Below, in pieces: positions 11,046 through 24,496 of a stretch of 64,000 bases of DNA (its first letter is position 1; every line of letters begins with the position of its first letter). The translations under genes were made by a program, and so were the position numbers. Source of the stretch: Acanthochlamys bracteata (lineage: Eukaryota; Streptophyta; Magnoliopsida; Pandanales; Velloziaceae). Under the pieces are notes generated by a model, which had not been told where the DNA came from, made no database searches, and saw only the letters and a program-made list of their open reading frames with translations. The stretch is taken from contig CM034130.1 of NCBI GenBank assembly GCA_019914995.1, positions 5,580,001 through 5,644,000 on the forward strand. The letters run 5' to 3'.

Positions 11046-13616
11046 TTAAAAGGGGTATCGCTGTTATGATCCCGTAACAAGTGGTTTTCACATTTCTCGT
11101 TATATTACATTTCTTGAAAATTTTGTTATTTTTCCAGCTCACCTCCTGATGTTTTATTTTTAGCACCATCATATACTCTTCAATCTAGCTCATCAGTCTC
11201 GTCTTCTGACATATCTATTGATCCTATTCCATTACTTTTCTCTATTGATACCACCTCTTCTTCGACGACACCAATGCTGGCTCACGATGATCCTCAACAT
11301 TCTTTCCCAATTCCATCATCTTCTCCATTATTTACATCTCCACCGCCACCTATTCAGCCAGTCACAACGACCTCACTGTCCTTCTACTCGTTTAACTCCA
11401 GACTATTTAGGCTCGCTGAATAGGTTTGGTTTTGCCACCCTTACCTTGTATTCTCTTCAGTTTTATTCATTTCTTACTACAATTCATACCACTCGTGAAC
11501 CTAACTCTTATCAAAAGGCAATTTAGTATTATGGATGCGAGAGGCAATGACAGAATAGTTTCGTACATTTCAGCAGACATGTATTTAGAATATTGTTATA
11601 TTTTCGGGGAGATGCAACTTATCAGTTGCAAATAATTTTTAAGGTTAAATATTGACCTGATGGATCCATTAATAGGCACAAGGTTCGTCTTGTTGCAGAA
11701 GTTTTACTCAGAAATATGTGATTGATTATGATAAGATATTTACTTCTGTTGTTTAGATGATTACTACTCGTACTTTATTAGTCGTCATTGCTATATGTTA
11801 GTGGTTTCTTTATCAGATTAAATGTGAAGAATACTTTTTTTCATGGTACATTATCTGAGGTTGTTCATATGCAGTCACCTCTAGATCTTTCTACTTCGTC
11901 AGGTAATACTTGTCGTCTTCGTCGTGCTATTTATAAACTCAAATAGTCGTGCTACTTCGCCAGATGACTACTATTCGTACTTTATTAGCCGTTGCTGCTA
12001 TACGTCATGGGCTCTTTATTAGATGGATATGAAAATTTTTTTTCTTCATGGTACATTATCTGAAGTTGTTTACATGTAGCCACCTTCAGATCTTTCTATT
12101 TCACAAAGTCATGTGTGTCGTCTTTATCGTACTATTTATGGAGTCAAACAAGCTCCTAGAATTTGATTTGAGTATTTTCGGCGAGCTATTATAGAGACAA
12201 GTTTTTAACAGAGTTCTCAATGTAATCTAAGATGGTAAATTGTAATAGTAACTGTAATTGTAGTTACTCTGAAAAAATAATTTTCGATTTGGTACTACAA
12301 TCGCAGTATAGGTAAACGATGAACCATTCATCTGGACTTCATCCATAGTCTATTGTAAAGGTGTACAATACTACTTTGGAAGAAGCTGTTGTCGTATTAT
12401 ACACTTTGTGCATCCTGTACTTCAAGATGAATTTTCAAGTTCATATTCAGATGAATATGAGGAAGATTTGATGGAAACACAAGAAGAAGCTGTTGTCGTA
12501 TTATACACTTTGTAGATCACTTTTTATTTATGCGGTCCACACCGCAAGTTCGGATACTTCTGTTTTTATATGTAGATGACATGATTTTGATAGAGAACGA
12601 TATTGCAGGTATTGCAGCCAGAAAGAAACACCTACATCAACAGTTTCAAATGAAGGATTTTGAATATTTACGCTATTTTTTTATTTTGGAGGTTGTGCAA
12701 AGTGATAAAAGGATTCTTACTTTTTAGTGAAACTATACTTTCGATATTATATTATTTGCAAGTTTATTTAATAGTAGGACGGTTGACATCCCTTTACAGC
12801 TTCATATAAAACTTTGTCATACAGATGATGAGCCTCTCACAGATCCTACTCAGTACAAACGGCTAGTCGGTCAGCTTGTCTATCTTTATATGATTATGCC
12901 ATATACTTTTCATTCAGTAAGTATTATCAGTCAATTTATTTCTACACCGCGGTCAGCACACTATAATGCTTTAATCAGAATTTTCAGATATCTTTCAGGC
13001 AATATTATTCGCTGTCTTTTTATATATCTTCTACATCTACTTTACAGTTTTGAGTTCTTACAGATGCAAATTGGGTTGGTGATTCACAGATTTCTATTTA
13101 TTCCTTAGTGATTCACTTATTTCATGGCGTAGTGAGAAACAAGACGGCTTTGCTTGTTCTTTTATAGAAGCCGAATATCGTGCTATGACTGCTATCACAA
13201 GAGAGATTGTTGATGTGCGGAGATTATTTACTGATATAAGGGGTTATATTTACAGGAGCTATATCTCTTTATTATGATAATCAGAGTGCTGTTCAAATTG
13301 AAAGCAATTAAGTCTTCTATTAACGAACGAAATATATTGAAATTGACTATCACTTCGTTCGTGAGCATTTTAATCTACTGATTAACTGACATATCTCTTT
13401 ACAAAATCGCATCCAACACCAAAATTTCAAACATTATTAGACAAACTTATATTGTTGAACCCATCATGAGTTTGAGGGGAGATATTGGACTATATTGTTG
13501 GGATATATGTGAGACAAATTCATTATCTATAATCTATAAATATCCGTACATGTAAATCCTAATGATCATCATTCAATGTACTCAATTCTATTATTATTCA
13601 ACTATTAATTATTTCA
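11046..13616 (+). mobile_element. Copia-type LTR retrotransposon fossil (3' part)
   Basis: Decayed pol of a Ty1/Copia element on the + strand. The order of recognisable parts is: end of integrase (around 11060-11130), the Ser/Pro-rich linker (11170-11420), reverse transcriptase segments (11700-12700, including a YVDDM-like active site near 12575) and RNase H (13130-13330, with an EAEYRAMT-like stretch). A purine-rich tract (13472-13484) precedes a short 3' LTR at 13485-13616. The 5' half and 5' LTR are not visible. It is heavily broken, with many breaks, and clearly old. Confidence 0.75.
13485..13616 (+). repeat. Short 3' LTR (~132 bp) of the Copia fossil
   Basis: Begins TATTGGACTATATTGTTGGG right after the purine tract and ends ATTTCA. 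It is closely similar to an isolated LTR at 62453-62600, which fixes both boundaries. Confidence 0.65.
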
Positions 13617-14758
13617 ATCACGAATAGAGTACAAGAAACAAGTTTTCTCTGATAAGGAGTACTGTTTTCCTTTCTCTTCCGTTGGGTTGTTTACATGGAT
13701 GAAAGTTGCTCTATAGAATTAGTAAAATGCATAATTCTGTAACTTTGCTTTAAGTGGGAAGCTATTGTAAGTCTCTTCCTCTTTGTCACATGATTGAATG
13801 TCACATAATTTTGATAATATATTGTTTAGCTTAAAAATGGCAATATAGTACAGAAATTATTATGGATAACAATAAATATGCCATTCTGTTGATAGCCGAT
13901 CTCATAGCTTTCTTATGTCCTGACATATGGATTAGTATATACGCTGCAACATACTTAGAATTACCAAAGATATATAGTCAATGGTGTCCAAACTTACATA
14001 TGCATGGGCATCGTTTGGTTAGAAAAGTTAAGTTAGCATAAGTAAACAATATTCACCAAACCATAAATGGGAATTTAGCTTAAATGTTTCTAGGTTGGTG
14101 ATGCAATACATGGTCACTAGATACAGTGGTTATTTTGCTCTCCATTTTATTTCCGTTTTCATCTCTATTTATAGAAAACATTTTCAAAAGTTTTGAGTTA
14201 CGGGTTAATTTATACATCATTATTTTACAAATATATTTTTTATTTTTTCATCTAAAACGAATAATATCATTTTTTTAAAAGTTAAAAGAAAATTTTCTTT
14301 TATTTTATTAAAAATCATCTTATTTTAAGCAACTTCAAGTGACCCGTCAAACTGCATCCGAGCTTTAGTTTCCTCTTGAGTTTGCAATTTGCAAGCTTTT
14401 CAAGTTAAAAATCTTTGCTCATCTTCTATTTTCCAGATCTACAGTGTTCAGCTATCTTGTGCGCTTCTTTCATTTGATTCCTTCCCCAAATTTTCCTTAG
14501 TTGACATCTTCATTCCATAAAGCATTGATCTCCATCATGAGATTATGGAGTCTTAATTGTGAAAATTGATTGAAGAACGTCAGTAAAGATTCTTCAATTG
14601 AGAATTGATTATGCTCTGCGAACGCTTAAAACTTAATATAGTTAGGGAGTAGGAGCTAGATACAATCCATAAAGTGATATTAGTGGTAGTCTCACTTACC
14701 CCTCCAAATCTTCTTCTCGTTTATGATTGTTTTCCATCTTACAAAAAAATATGAAACA
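13617..14758. other. Non-coding DNA before the split hydrolase exon
   Basis: No exon of the hydrolase family is recognisable here. It may contain intron or truncated upstream sequence of the pseudogene whose last exon starts at 14759. Confidence 0.35.
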
Positions 14759-15636
14759 GCAAGGTGTCTTCGAGTCCCTCCATCGAGATTTAATGTTTCA
14801 TTTTAGTAGCTGTAGGGATGGCAATAAGGGTTTATGGGTTGGTTTCGATCGATCAATTTAATAATCGGGTTAAATTATTTCAATCCTAACCCAACTTATG
14901 ATTTATACGGGTCAAAATTATCAACTCTAGTCCAACCTTTTTAATAATCGGGTCAAACTCGGGTCGATCTATTTATAATTAAAAGTATTAATTTTTATTT
15001 TATATTTTGATTTTATCTATACTAATTTTTTTTTGAAATACACAAGAAATCGATAGCAATAGTAAAAGTGGAGTATAATGCATAGTACCTAACTTGTGCT
15101 ATGTTTGGTACTTCAGATAGCATGTGAATGGAAATGCTATTTCTTCATATAGCATGTAAGGTAGAAGAGAAGTGGGAAACAAATGGATAGATATTAAAGA
15201 TGGGGAGTAAAATTAGCAGGATGCCTAGCAATAACTATGGACGTTTTAGAAGAGCTCAACTTGGAACCGTTTGACATTGTCATCCATAGCGAACGCAAGA
15301 ATAAATTAACTTATCACTGAAAAAAATAACAGTAAAAACCAAAAGGAAAAATATGATGAGAACAAGTGATGGTCTCAATTCATATGAAATCATCTTCATG
15401 TTTTCCGTTACACTAATCAACCTACTCCAATAATACAAAGAACAGAACAAAGTGCCAAGAAAAGGAATCACTTCATAAGATATATTAGCCACTCGTAAGT
15501 AATAGCGCAAAACAGAACAAATGAGCATTGAAGGACTTTGAATAGGACTTTGGAATAACTCTCTGGAATATTCAGCTTATTGACCAAATGGTTGAAAGAT
15601 TGCTTCACATGCATGACCTTGATACAACACAAAACA

Positions 15637-15790
15637 CATCAACCGTATGCATATGTTATATTCCAAATATCTAACAAAACGAAAATAACTGGTAACCATA
15701 TGCATATGTTACATTGTTACATTCTAAGTTTCCAACAAAACAAAAATAACTGGCAACTATGTGCATATATTACATTCCAAGTTTCAAGTT
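15637..15790. repeat. Three-unit tandem repeat inside the hAT element
   Basis: Three units of about 53-61 bp, each with 'tgcatat(g/a)t', then 'attc(c/t)aa', then 'aacaaaac.aaaataactgg'. It lies in the non-coding left arm of the hAT element. Confidence 0.55.
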
Positions 15791-16794
15791 CTCAACTGAC
15801 CTTACTGTTATAATAACCATATAGCCCTTCACTTCATTCACAGCTCACCAGTACTTCCACAAAATGCATGTCCTCCCTTTCCTACAATTTGATCGCTGCC
15901 ATCTCTTTCCTCTGCCCTATCTATTCTCCCTTCAAATAAGACAATCTACATGTTTAATATTGTACATAAATGAAGTTAGCATCCACAGGAGACCAAGTAA
16001 TATGCTAGTGCTATATATAAATATTTTTACCATCCACTTAGCACAGAGCATTTTACGAATTAGTACTAGCACCGAAATCAGTCAGCTAAAAGTTGTGCAA
16101 GTTAATGAAACAAATAAATCAGTAAAAAAAGTCAGTCAACTGACATGCTAGTAACTAGCATCTTTCCAAAATAGAGAGCACATAAGCCACCAACCAATTA
16201 GCTGAGAAGTTACTGACCATTCCGAGATTTAAAAAAAAACAAAGCATATCCTATAACAATTGTCATGCTATCTTTAGAGCTGATTTAAAAAATAATCCTG
16301 ATCGTGTTTGAGCTTAGCCTTCCCTGAACTTCTAAAGGACATACAGACTATATAGTTAAATAAGAATGAGATGATTTGGGTCATTAACCAAGCCCAAAAA
16401 AAATTGATGAAAAGTGAATGAATAACAGATGTATACACAACCTGACATGACTGTATTGTACTTCAAGTAGGCAATTTCAATAAGCTAGAGTCATCTAATT
16501 GGCAAAAAATTTTGAAGACAAAGAGACAACACGTCAAGGGTTCAAAACCAACAGAAAGGACCCAACATGCTACAACAAAACATGCAAAGAAAAATCATAG
16601 AAAGATGCAAACAAAATTCGTGGGAGGCACCCTGAATATTTTATCTTATAGCTCGACGATGTCAATTTCTTCGGTTAGAGGATGAGGTTCAGTATTTGGT
16701 GTGAAACACACATCATTGTGTTCTTGACAAGTTCATCCAATAATTGCTTTCTTATTTCTACAAAATTACAAAATAATTAGTATATAATACTCTG

Positions 16795-18819
16795 TTATAA
16801 TAATTTTAAAAAAATACTTTGTTCTCTATATAACCAATCTCTAGCACAAACTAAAGCATCCACAATTTCTGACCTGAGAGCATTTCTATATTGATCAATT
16901 ACTCTCCCTCCAATACTAAATTCACTTTTTGATGCCACAGTTGAAATTGGTATGCTAAGTACATCATGAGCCATAGAGGCTATGTATGGATATCTACATT
17001 CATTAGCTTTCCAATATGTCAAGATATCCAAATCAATATCTCTTTTCATTCTAGGTTCATCCAAATATAGATCAAGTTCTGACTTTTGTGCCATACCTTC
17101 TTCATTTTCACATAAATCAAATTCCTAAAACAAATAATATAATATTATTGTTTGAAAATATAATAAAATAAGAAAATATGACTATATAATATAAACCAAA
17201 AAATTGAAAATTTTTTAACTTACTTTTAAGACGTCACATGCTTCTCTTGAATATGTAAGCACACTAACATTATGATAAGAAGATGATCCAATATCTCTAA
17301 TTGGTACTTGTGAAGAAGAAGATGCAACATCACTTTGTCTTTATATTTTATAAGCATAATCATTGAAAAGAATTACTAGGGCATTTTTCACATGCTTAGA
17401 CTCTACATCCTCTCCAATACCATATAACTTCTTATAAGACCATTCGACAAAACTGAATTTATATCATGGACAAAAAATAATTGCAATAGCCAAGATCAAA
17501 CTGAAATTGGACCAATATTTCTGAAATTTAGAATACATACGCTCTACCATAGCTTTAATTTGAAGATCATAGACATGCATAGCTTCCTTCAAAGTTAGAT
17601 GTACTATAAAATCTGGTGAAAAATACAAATTGGCAGTGGGATACTTCGTACCAAAAAAATACATGTGAGATCATAAAAAATTTCAAAAAACTTGCGCAAT
17701 TTTTCAGCAATTTTCCACTCACTACAAGTAGGATAATGAGTGTAGTTGGAATCACTTAACTCCAAATACGAGAATACACGACGAAAATAAATGGCAGTGT
17801 CAAGCATCATAAATGTGGAATTCCATCTTGTTTGGACATCTTGTCTCAAACCTCTCTTATCATCAAGTGAACTGTGCTTAACACAATCAAAAAATTTTGC
17901 TTTCTTGCCTATGACCCTTTCACATATTTAACACTCTCACGAATCTTCACAATAACAATATCTATTAAGAATATGTGCACAACAAATTAAGAATATGTGC
18001 ACAACATTTAGTATGAAAATAATCACCATTAGATATAAGACTCCCACTTAAGGACAATTGATTTTTTAACATTCTAGCACAAACATAATTCGCAGAAGTA
18101 TTATCCAAAGTAATAAAAAAAATTTTCCATCTATACCCTAGTCTTTTAGAAAGCTAAAAATCTTCTCGGCTAAGGAAACACCATTATGAGGAGGAGGCAT
18201 AAATCCAAAATTCAAAGGTGTCTTATGCAATTGGCAATCTTTATCAATGAAATGAGCAGTCAAAAAAATATCGCCATCAGTTGTCGAAGAAGACCACAAA
18301 TCAGAAGTCAAGCATATTCTATCAGAAATACTTTCTAACATAGACCATATTCTGTTCAGTGACATGAAAAGGCATATCATGCATAATTATGGCAGCGGTC
18401 AATAATTCTCTAAATTTATTAGGATCAAACTTTTCTTCAGTCAAAGAAATAGAATGAACACTTTGTTAAAGAATCAATTGTCATAAATTTCTTGTGTCCC
18501 TTCTAACACATGACTCTACGTGACGTTTCAAATTACTAGTACAATATTGACTGTCTGCCAAGTAAGAAAAATCACAAGTTTTACATTTATATTTTTGCTT
18601 TCCGGTTGAATCTAAAGGAAGGAATTCAAAATGCTTCAAAATCTCCGAGGTAAGCCTCCGTTTACGCTTTTCTACTGTAGTTGGTTGTGTCGCACGACTC
18701 CCATCGAGACTATGCTGACTAGCTTCATTTCCTGTACTGAAATTATCGCCTTGACTACTCCGTCTAATTTCAGGTGGATCCATAAAATATTTGTATTTCT
18801 TCTCCAATATACACTGCAT
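16795..18819 (-). pseudogene. hAT transposase (BED zinc finger) with interrupted frame
   Basis: Read on the - strand. An N-terminal piece (18819-18481) has a BED-type zinc finger: CKTCDFSYLAD, then H-x4-C in LKRHVESC. A middle piece (18380-18138) has LTSDLWSSSTT, which holds the first acidic catalytic residue of the hAT DDE core. A later piece (17849-17604) has the conserved VQTRWNSTFMMLD segment. The C-terminal piece (17094-16795) is a typical hAT dimerisation domain: LDILTYWK, YPYIASMAHDVLSIPIST and FSIGGRVIDQYR. The pieces are separated by stops and frame changes (for example between 18138 and 17849, and between 17464 and 17094), so no full-length transposase can be made. The family is the Ac-like group whose domesticated members include DAYSLEEPER/RICESLEEPER. 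Confidence 0.85.
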
Positions 18820-19310
18820 ATAAGTTCAATATATAAAATTTATTGATTGACAATTTAACATATAAAAAATCGTAGAAAATAAAATGAATGAAACAAACTG
18901 TTATATTATATTAAGTAGACTCTACTAGAAACAAAAAAGAAAAAAGATAACAGTTTTAGATCTATCAATCTATACAAATCTTTATATTTTGCCTATTTAA
19001 GTTTGGGAACTAAGTATAAAAGATACCACATGATTAGTTTTGTAAGTGCCACATGAATTCTCTCAAAAACAAGGTTATATTTAACAACTTTCTGATAATA
19101 ATACAATATGAAAAACAATATAAAGTAAACAAAAAAATCCTGTTTTGTTTAGTCTCACCACAACATATAGAGATGAGAAAAGAAGGATGGATATAATTAT
19201 TCTCTAGACAAACAAACTCTGTTAGTCTTGAAGAAAACAAACTATAAGCTACAAACTAACTAGTTAATTAGTTCACTATAAACTATTTGCTTGGATCTAC
19301 GCGAAATTAA

Positions 19311-19313
<3 letters not shown>

Positions 19314-19342
<29 letters not shown>
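19314..19342. repeat. (TA)n microsatellite
   Basis: About 14 uninterrupted TA units within the hAT element. Likely length-variable. Confidence 0.9.
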
Positions 19343-19344
<2 letters not shown>

Positions 19345-20590
19345 CTTTGAACTTTATATCACTAGCACTGTCTCAATTAATGTATTAACATATATATGAG
19401 TGTCTCTCTTAATACAACATGGTTTTTAAAAATTATAAGAGACTGAAAAAAGCCTAATTAAACAGGATACTCAAGGCTAATGGGATTTGAATAATGGTGT
19501 GTTTCTAGGTGATACATAAAAACCTCACATAGATCCTTAGAACTTGATGCGAAAGCAACTAGTACTAATTAACAACACAGTAGCAAAAGAAGTATCCATT
19601 AATTTTGTTATAATTATCCAATTCAATTCAATTTGCTTATAGGGAAAAAAATGAAAAATCTAAAAACTTTATTGAAGTAGTAAACTGGTATAAGCTTTGA
19701 AAGGAAAAAAATAAGATGAATTAACAAAATGAACAACTCTCTATGTGAGAAACGAAAAAAGAGACCACTAGCACAATGCTGGAAGCATGAAGCAATGGGA
19801 AATAACAAATGGTGTTCCTTGAACTCCAACGGCAAAAGAGACCATATTAATAAAAGAACAATTCAACCATAATCTTCTGTTATGCACACAAAATAAACTC
19901 TAGAAGTCGAAAGCATAGCAAACTCAGCTTCAAAGCGAAGGAAAGATTGACAGAAAAGATGCGAACTCACGAAGAGAGTAGAGATTCAAACGTGCGGCGC
20001 CGTGGCTTTACAAAACAGTAGATCCAAATCAAGATGACAAGAATTCAACCGGCCAGGAAGGAGACGAGTTCGACGAGCGGCGAAAAATGATAATAGATCC
20101 GGCAAGAAGAAGTGGAAGAGTAGATCTAAAAAAATTATCGAAAAATTAGAAGAAGAAATCTAGATCTATAGATTGCACTATGAGAGTTTGTGACGCCGTT
20201 TAAGAAGATTCGGGAGAAAAAACCCTAAAACACTTAGTCGGCGTAAACATTTTACTTATTCGAATTGACCTGCGTTGATTCGAAACTGTCCCAAATCTGC
20301 TTAAACCTTGACCAGAACTCGATTTTAACAGATTAATTTTGAGTCAAATTTTCGGCTCGGGTCATATATTGCTACCCCTAAGTAGCTGGGAGTTTGATCC
20401 TACGAATCTTGATAACTGTTTCCAAACAATAAGGATATTGTTCACCTTTGGCAAGTTACTGAAGGCCGGTTGTCACATGCTATCCTATGACGCTATATTT
20501 GTGAAAAGCTTCCTTGGACTAAATACCATGAGCTCCTTAAAGCTGGTCATCTGTTCCAGCAGCATACTGCATGAGCGATGCCATTTATAA

Positions 20591-21517
20591 ATCTCTTTTG
20601 CTTGGAGAACAGTAATGTTGAAACATGCTTTCGACTGCACACTCTTAGTGTGTCAAAGTTCTTATTGGAATATATCCCTTGTTTATGGATTTTTTTTTTT
20701 TTTTTGGTGTTTAGTGTTTGTACTTCTTGTTTTCCCAGGTGGGCACCTCAGCCGTATAGTTCCGAAACTTTTTTGTAGTCTTTTACTCTTTTTCTTTCTA
20801 GATGTTGTATAAGCCTGATATTTTTCACTTGACATTTATGGTCAGTAGTATGTCGGTAGTTTGATATTGAATAGGTTCCCTCGTGAGTTTATAAGAGAGG
20901 TTTATTGAAAATTTTTAAAATTCGACACATGTTGGGTTTCAGCCTAGTTAGAGTGGTTTGAATTTCGGCGTATTAGAGTTTGGCTTAGTTTAATACTGGT
21001 CATGGTCTGGGGATGCCCTAAATCTAGTGTTATTTTCATCTGGTTTGGCATGTATACTATACAAACCAAAATGTGCTCAGTGATGTTGCAATTTTCTTCT
21101 GAATATTTGAAGTGCTAGACTGTATGTATGTCCTGTACTCCTGTACAAAAAAGTATTCCATTGAGATATATTGTCACATTGTTTATAATCAAACTTCTTA
21201 ATCTTTTGTTCAAGTGTTGCTCATCTTACAAAACGGAATGACCCCAAGGTAAAAGCACAAAAAAACTCAATTGGCCGACTATAAATCAGCTTTAGGAACT
21301 CAAACCACGTTGGTTCCTAACTGCTACACAAGTTTCCATCGTAGCACGACCAGATTAGTTATTATTTCATTCAACTTACCATTCAAAACAAAATAAAGCA
21401 AAACAAATAATTCAATTTCAACATTATATAAGACTAGTAACAACAGAGCAATCTTGATAAAGTGTAACAAACATTTCGTTTCTTTCCGTGATGTTTAATA
21501 GGACAATAATAGTTTGA
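20591..21517. other. 3' flank of the split hydrolase pseudogene
   Basis: No gene is recognised. The first ~250 bp may be former 3' UTR. The remainder leads up to the CACTA element. Confidence 0.4.
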
Positions 21518-21520
21518 TAA

Positions 21521-23715
21521 CATTACTACATATTTATTCTATACAGACTGAAAAATTTAGTCGGTAATCGAACAAATCTAGCCGGTAAAGGGTATCACCG
21601 ACTAGCAAAAATTCGGTCGGTATTCGGTAGGCAAACACTCGTCGGTAATGCATTTACCGACTAACGTATAAATACCGTCGGTAAATTACTATGCGTTACA
21701 GACTGACTTATTTTAGTCGACAATTAAATAAATTTACCGACTAACATATTAGTGGATAAATTCAGATTACCGACTGAAATTTCAGTGGCTAAATTGAATT
21801 TACCAACTGATGTTTCAGTGGGTAAATTAAATTTACCGACTGAAATTTCAGTGGGTAAATTAAAATTATCGACTGAATATTTCAGTAGATAAATTCAAAT
21901 TACAGATTGAAGCTTTTGGTGGCTAAATTTTTAATTACCGATTAAATTTTATTATATTCAACATTATGCATTAATATTACAAAACATTCATTAAAATAAT
22001 AAATAATAATAAAATATATACTTATCAAAATTATATTAATTAAAAATTTATTAATAGTATATACATACATATCAATGTCAATATTCATCAAAACTGTCGT
22101 CATACATATGTAGCCACCACAGATTATCGATTTGTTTAATAGAACTAGTGAGTTCAATAAGTAGCAACCTTTACTTTCAGCTTCTTAATTGTTGATGTCC
22201 TCAAGTTGTCGTTCCTGAAAACTCTCTGAAACAATTGCAGGTTTTAAACAAGAACATGAAACTGAGGAAGTATCACTGAAATTGCAAATGCCTATATTAG
22301 AGATTAGAAAAAGAGATTTACTTGATGTCTGGAAGCTCCAGTTACTTATTGAAGTGCAAACAGAAGTCAACATAGTTAGGTAGATTCACTAAGACATTCA
22401 ATCAAACAACTGGTGGGCGAGTTCCAAAAACATCAAAGCCATGAGCTACTGAACTTCAAATATGCACACAAATCTCATTAATCAGCATACTGCTAAAATA
22501 CATATATATCACATCATCCACTGCGTAAGATGAACAACAACATACACCACTACTACTACCTATAGGATGCATAAAAATAGGAAGACTAGATCAGTGCTAA
22601 CAATATAAAACCGACGATTTCACCGTAATAATAAACCACCAAGCGTGCTGTATCAGATGAGGAACAAAATTAGGCAATAAAAAAAAGAAAAAGAAAAAAA
22701 AAATCTCTATCAGCTAATACAACCAAACTTCAATCAATTAACCAAATTAACAGAAATTAGAAAATCACTCACCGGTTTGTAAAGTCGTCCGTCTTCTCTC
22801 CTCTCGGCAGCACTAGCACCACCAAAATCAACAATTTTTAGTCTCACCGATACCTTTCAAAACTCTTTTTTTTTTTTCTTTTTCCATAAACCCATTTCAA
22901 CTTCATCAATGAACTCTAAGTTCAACAACCAACCCGAATTTCTTCTCCCTCCTTCTCTCCACCCACCGCGGCCGCTCTCCTCATCCTTCACCGCCAGAAA
23001 TTACTCCGTCTTTTATTTCTTCTCTCATTTCTACTCCGATCACTACGTCGAACTTGTCTCCATATAGTCCAACGGGATCATCTCCTGCTCTGACACTATT
23101 GGCCGTCTTTTAATCGCAGCCTTAAATGTGGAACGAAATCAATTTCTCGCGCCTTAAGATCTAATAATTCAACTTTGCAACCGAAGACAAATATCAATCG
23201 ACAATTATGTTAACAAATTACCGACGGCATATAGACTAATCTACAGCAGTCGGTATTTTTATTATTACCGACTACATCTTTTGAGTCGGTATCTTTAAGT
23301 TACCGACTGAATGCAACTCAGTCGGTAATTTATGTGAATAATTCACTGAATTTAATATTTAGTTGATAATTTATCTATTAAAATTAGTTCGGTTGGTAAA
23401 TTTACCGACTAACTTTGACTTCAATCGGTAAATTATCGACTGATTTTTGTTTCAGTCGGTAAATTTACCGACTAGCTTTCATTTCAGTCGGTAAAATTAC
23501 CGACTTCGCATACGTTAGTCGGTAATTGAATGTATTACTGACTACGTCTTATCATAGTCGGTTAAGTATTTTAATTACTGATTAAATATTTAATTAGTCG
23601 GTAATTTCTCAAATATTACCGACTAGATTTATTTTAGTTGGTATTGGATATAATTACTGACTAAATTTTATTAGTCGGTATTTTTCAGTCGGTGAAGATT
23701 ATTTTTGTACTAGTG
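21521..23715. mobile_element. CACTA-type DNA transposon, ~2.2 kb, non-autonomous
   Basis: The right end reads ...TTTTTGTACTAGTG, so its reverse complement begins CACTAGTACAAAAA. The left end is a decayed CATTACTACATA. A 3-bp duplication TAA flanks both sides (21518-21520 and 23716-23718), as CACTA elements make. Many copies of TCGGTAA / TTACCGAC in both orientations fill 21565-21930 and 23215-23700, the subterminal arrays where the element's own binding protein would act. The interior (about 22190-23160) has no transposase I recognise, so it would depend on a helper. Confidence 0.85.
22780..23110. other. GC-richer interior block of the CACTA element
   Basis: Much richer in C and G than its surroundings, with pyrimidine-rich runs and a GCGGCCGC octamer near 22968. 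The composition resembles a host 5' UTR or first exon read on the - strand, which would suggest gene capture, but no protein similarity could be recognised. Confidence 0.3.
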
Positions 23716-23718
23716 TAA

Positions 23719-24496
23719 TAGTTCTATTGGGGAGATATAACATTCAATGAGCCAATTAAGATAAGACATCTAAAAGTCTGATCCATATATTAAAAAGTTC
23801 AATCCAACTAAAAGATTTAAACCAATGGGTCTTGGAATTCTCTAATATATTAACCTCATTTTCATCTTATGTTTATTTAATATTTGATTAATTACTCACT
23901 CTTGAATTCAACAATCTTTATCCCTCATCTTAAGTGAGTCATCTATATTTCTCATCATCCGAGCACTCTATCACGCATCGAATATGTCGATCGTTTAGAA
24001 TTTTAACCACGTGACTTGGAGTACCGTTACTGCATAGCAAAAGCTAGTCTTCAGAGCCCAACTTGTATTAAAGCATCGCTCATACAATCTGCTCATCACA
24101 CTATTAAGTAGAGATATAATATGCACTGGTAATCTCGTATGTGCACCGTTCTTGAGCAACCAAGACTAGCTATCAGAGTCCAACTTATTTTGAATTTTTG
24201 CTCACACGTTGCGGGAGTCCATATGAGTTATATTATTGTTAACCTGTTCACTCATTGTCAACGAAAGTTATTATGTGCATTGAAATCTCGCCAAACTATC
24301 GGTTTTGTACTCTGTGAGAGAGATAAAATACTGTAATAGCTAACTAAGATAAAGCACTAAAGGATCCGGTGTATACAGCTTAATCCAATCCAATATTTGA
24401 GCCAATGAGTTTTAGAATTCTATTAATATATTTATTTCATTCTTATCTTATCTTTATGCAATATAGAACTAATCTATTTACTTTTGAACCCAATAT
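23719..24496. other. Spacer between the CACTA element and the hydrolase pseudogene
   Basis: Two stretches share wording: around 23760-24000 and 24350-24480 ('gaattctctaatatatt..cctcatt' versus 'gaattctattaatatatttatttcatt'; 'ccaatgggtcttgg' versus 'ccaatgagttttag'). This suggests a diverged direct repeat of about 600-bp spacing, possibly the ends of an old element. No gene. Confidence 0.35.

Larger units (their letters stand above)
14813..20380 (-). mobile_element. hAT-superfamily DNA transposon, 5.57 kb, inactivated
   Basis: Termini are TAGGGATGGCAA on the left and TTGCTACCCCTA on the right, an imperfect 12-bp terminal inverted repeat. The element is flanked by a perfect 8-bp duplication, AGTAGCTG (14805-14812 and 20381-20388), the hallmark size for hAT. 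A transposase gene lies on the - strand (about 16795-18819). The left subterminal region has repeated 'aataatcgggt(t/c)aaa' stretches. Small relatives lie at 26299-27074 and about 53385-53890. The perfect duplication suggests an insertion younger than the Copia fossils, although the transposase is already broken. Confidence 0.9.
14759..20590 (+). pseudogene. Alpha/beta hydrolase last-exon pseudogene, split by a hAT transposon
   Basis: Two pieces of one exon lie on either side of the hAT element. 14759-14804 reads QQGVFESLHRDLMFHF; 20381 onward reads SSWEFDPTNLDN. Joined across one copy of the 8-bp target duplication they give HFSSWEFDPT in frame. This matches the last exon of the intact gene at 34981-35280 (QQGDFESLHRDL, then NWEFDP). 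Further right, around 20505-20560, 'KLPW..HEL..AGH' survives in shifted frames, corresponding to the catalytic-His region of the intact copy. Exons 1-3 are not seen nearby. The exon has frameshifts after about codon 30, so this copy is dead; whether the hAT insertion killed it or came later cannot be decided. Confidence 0.8.
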
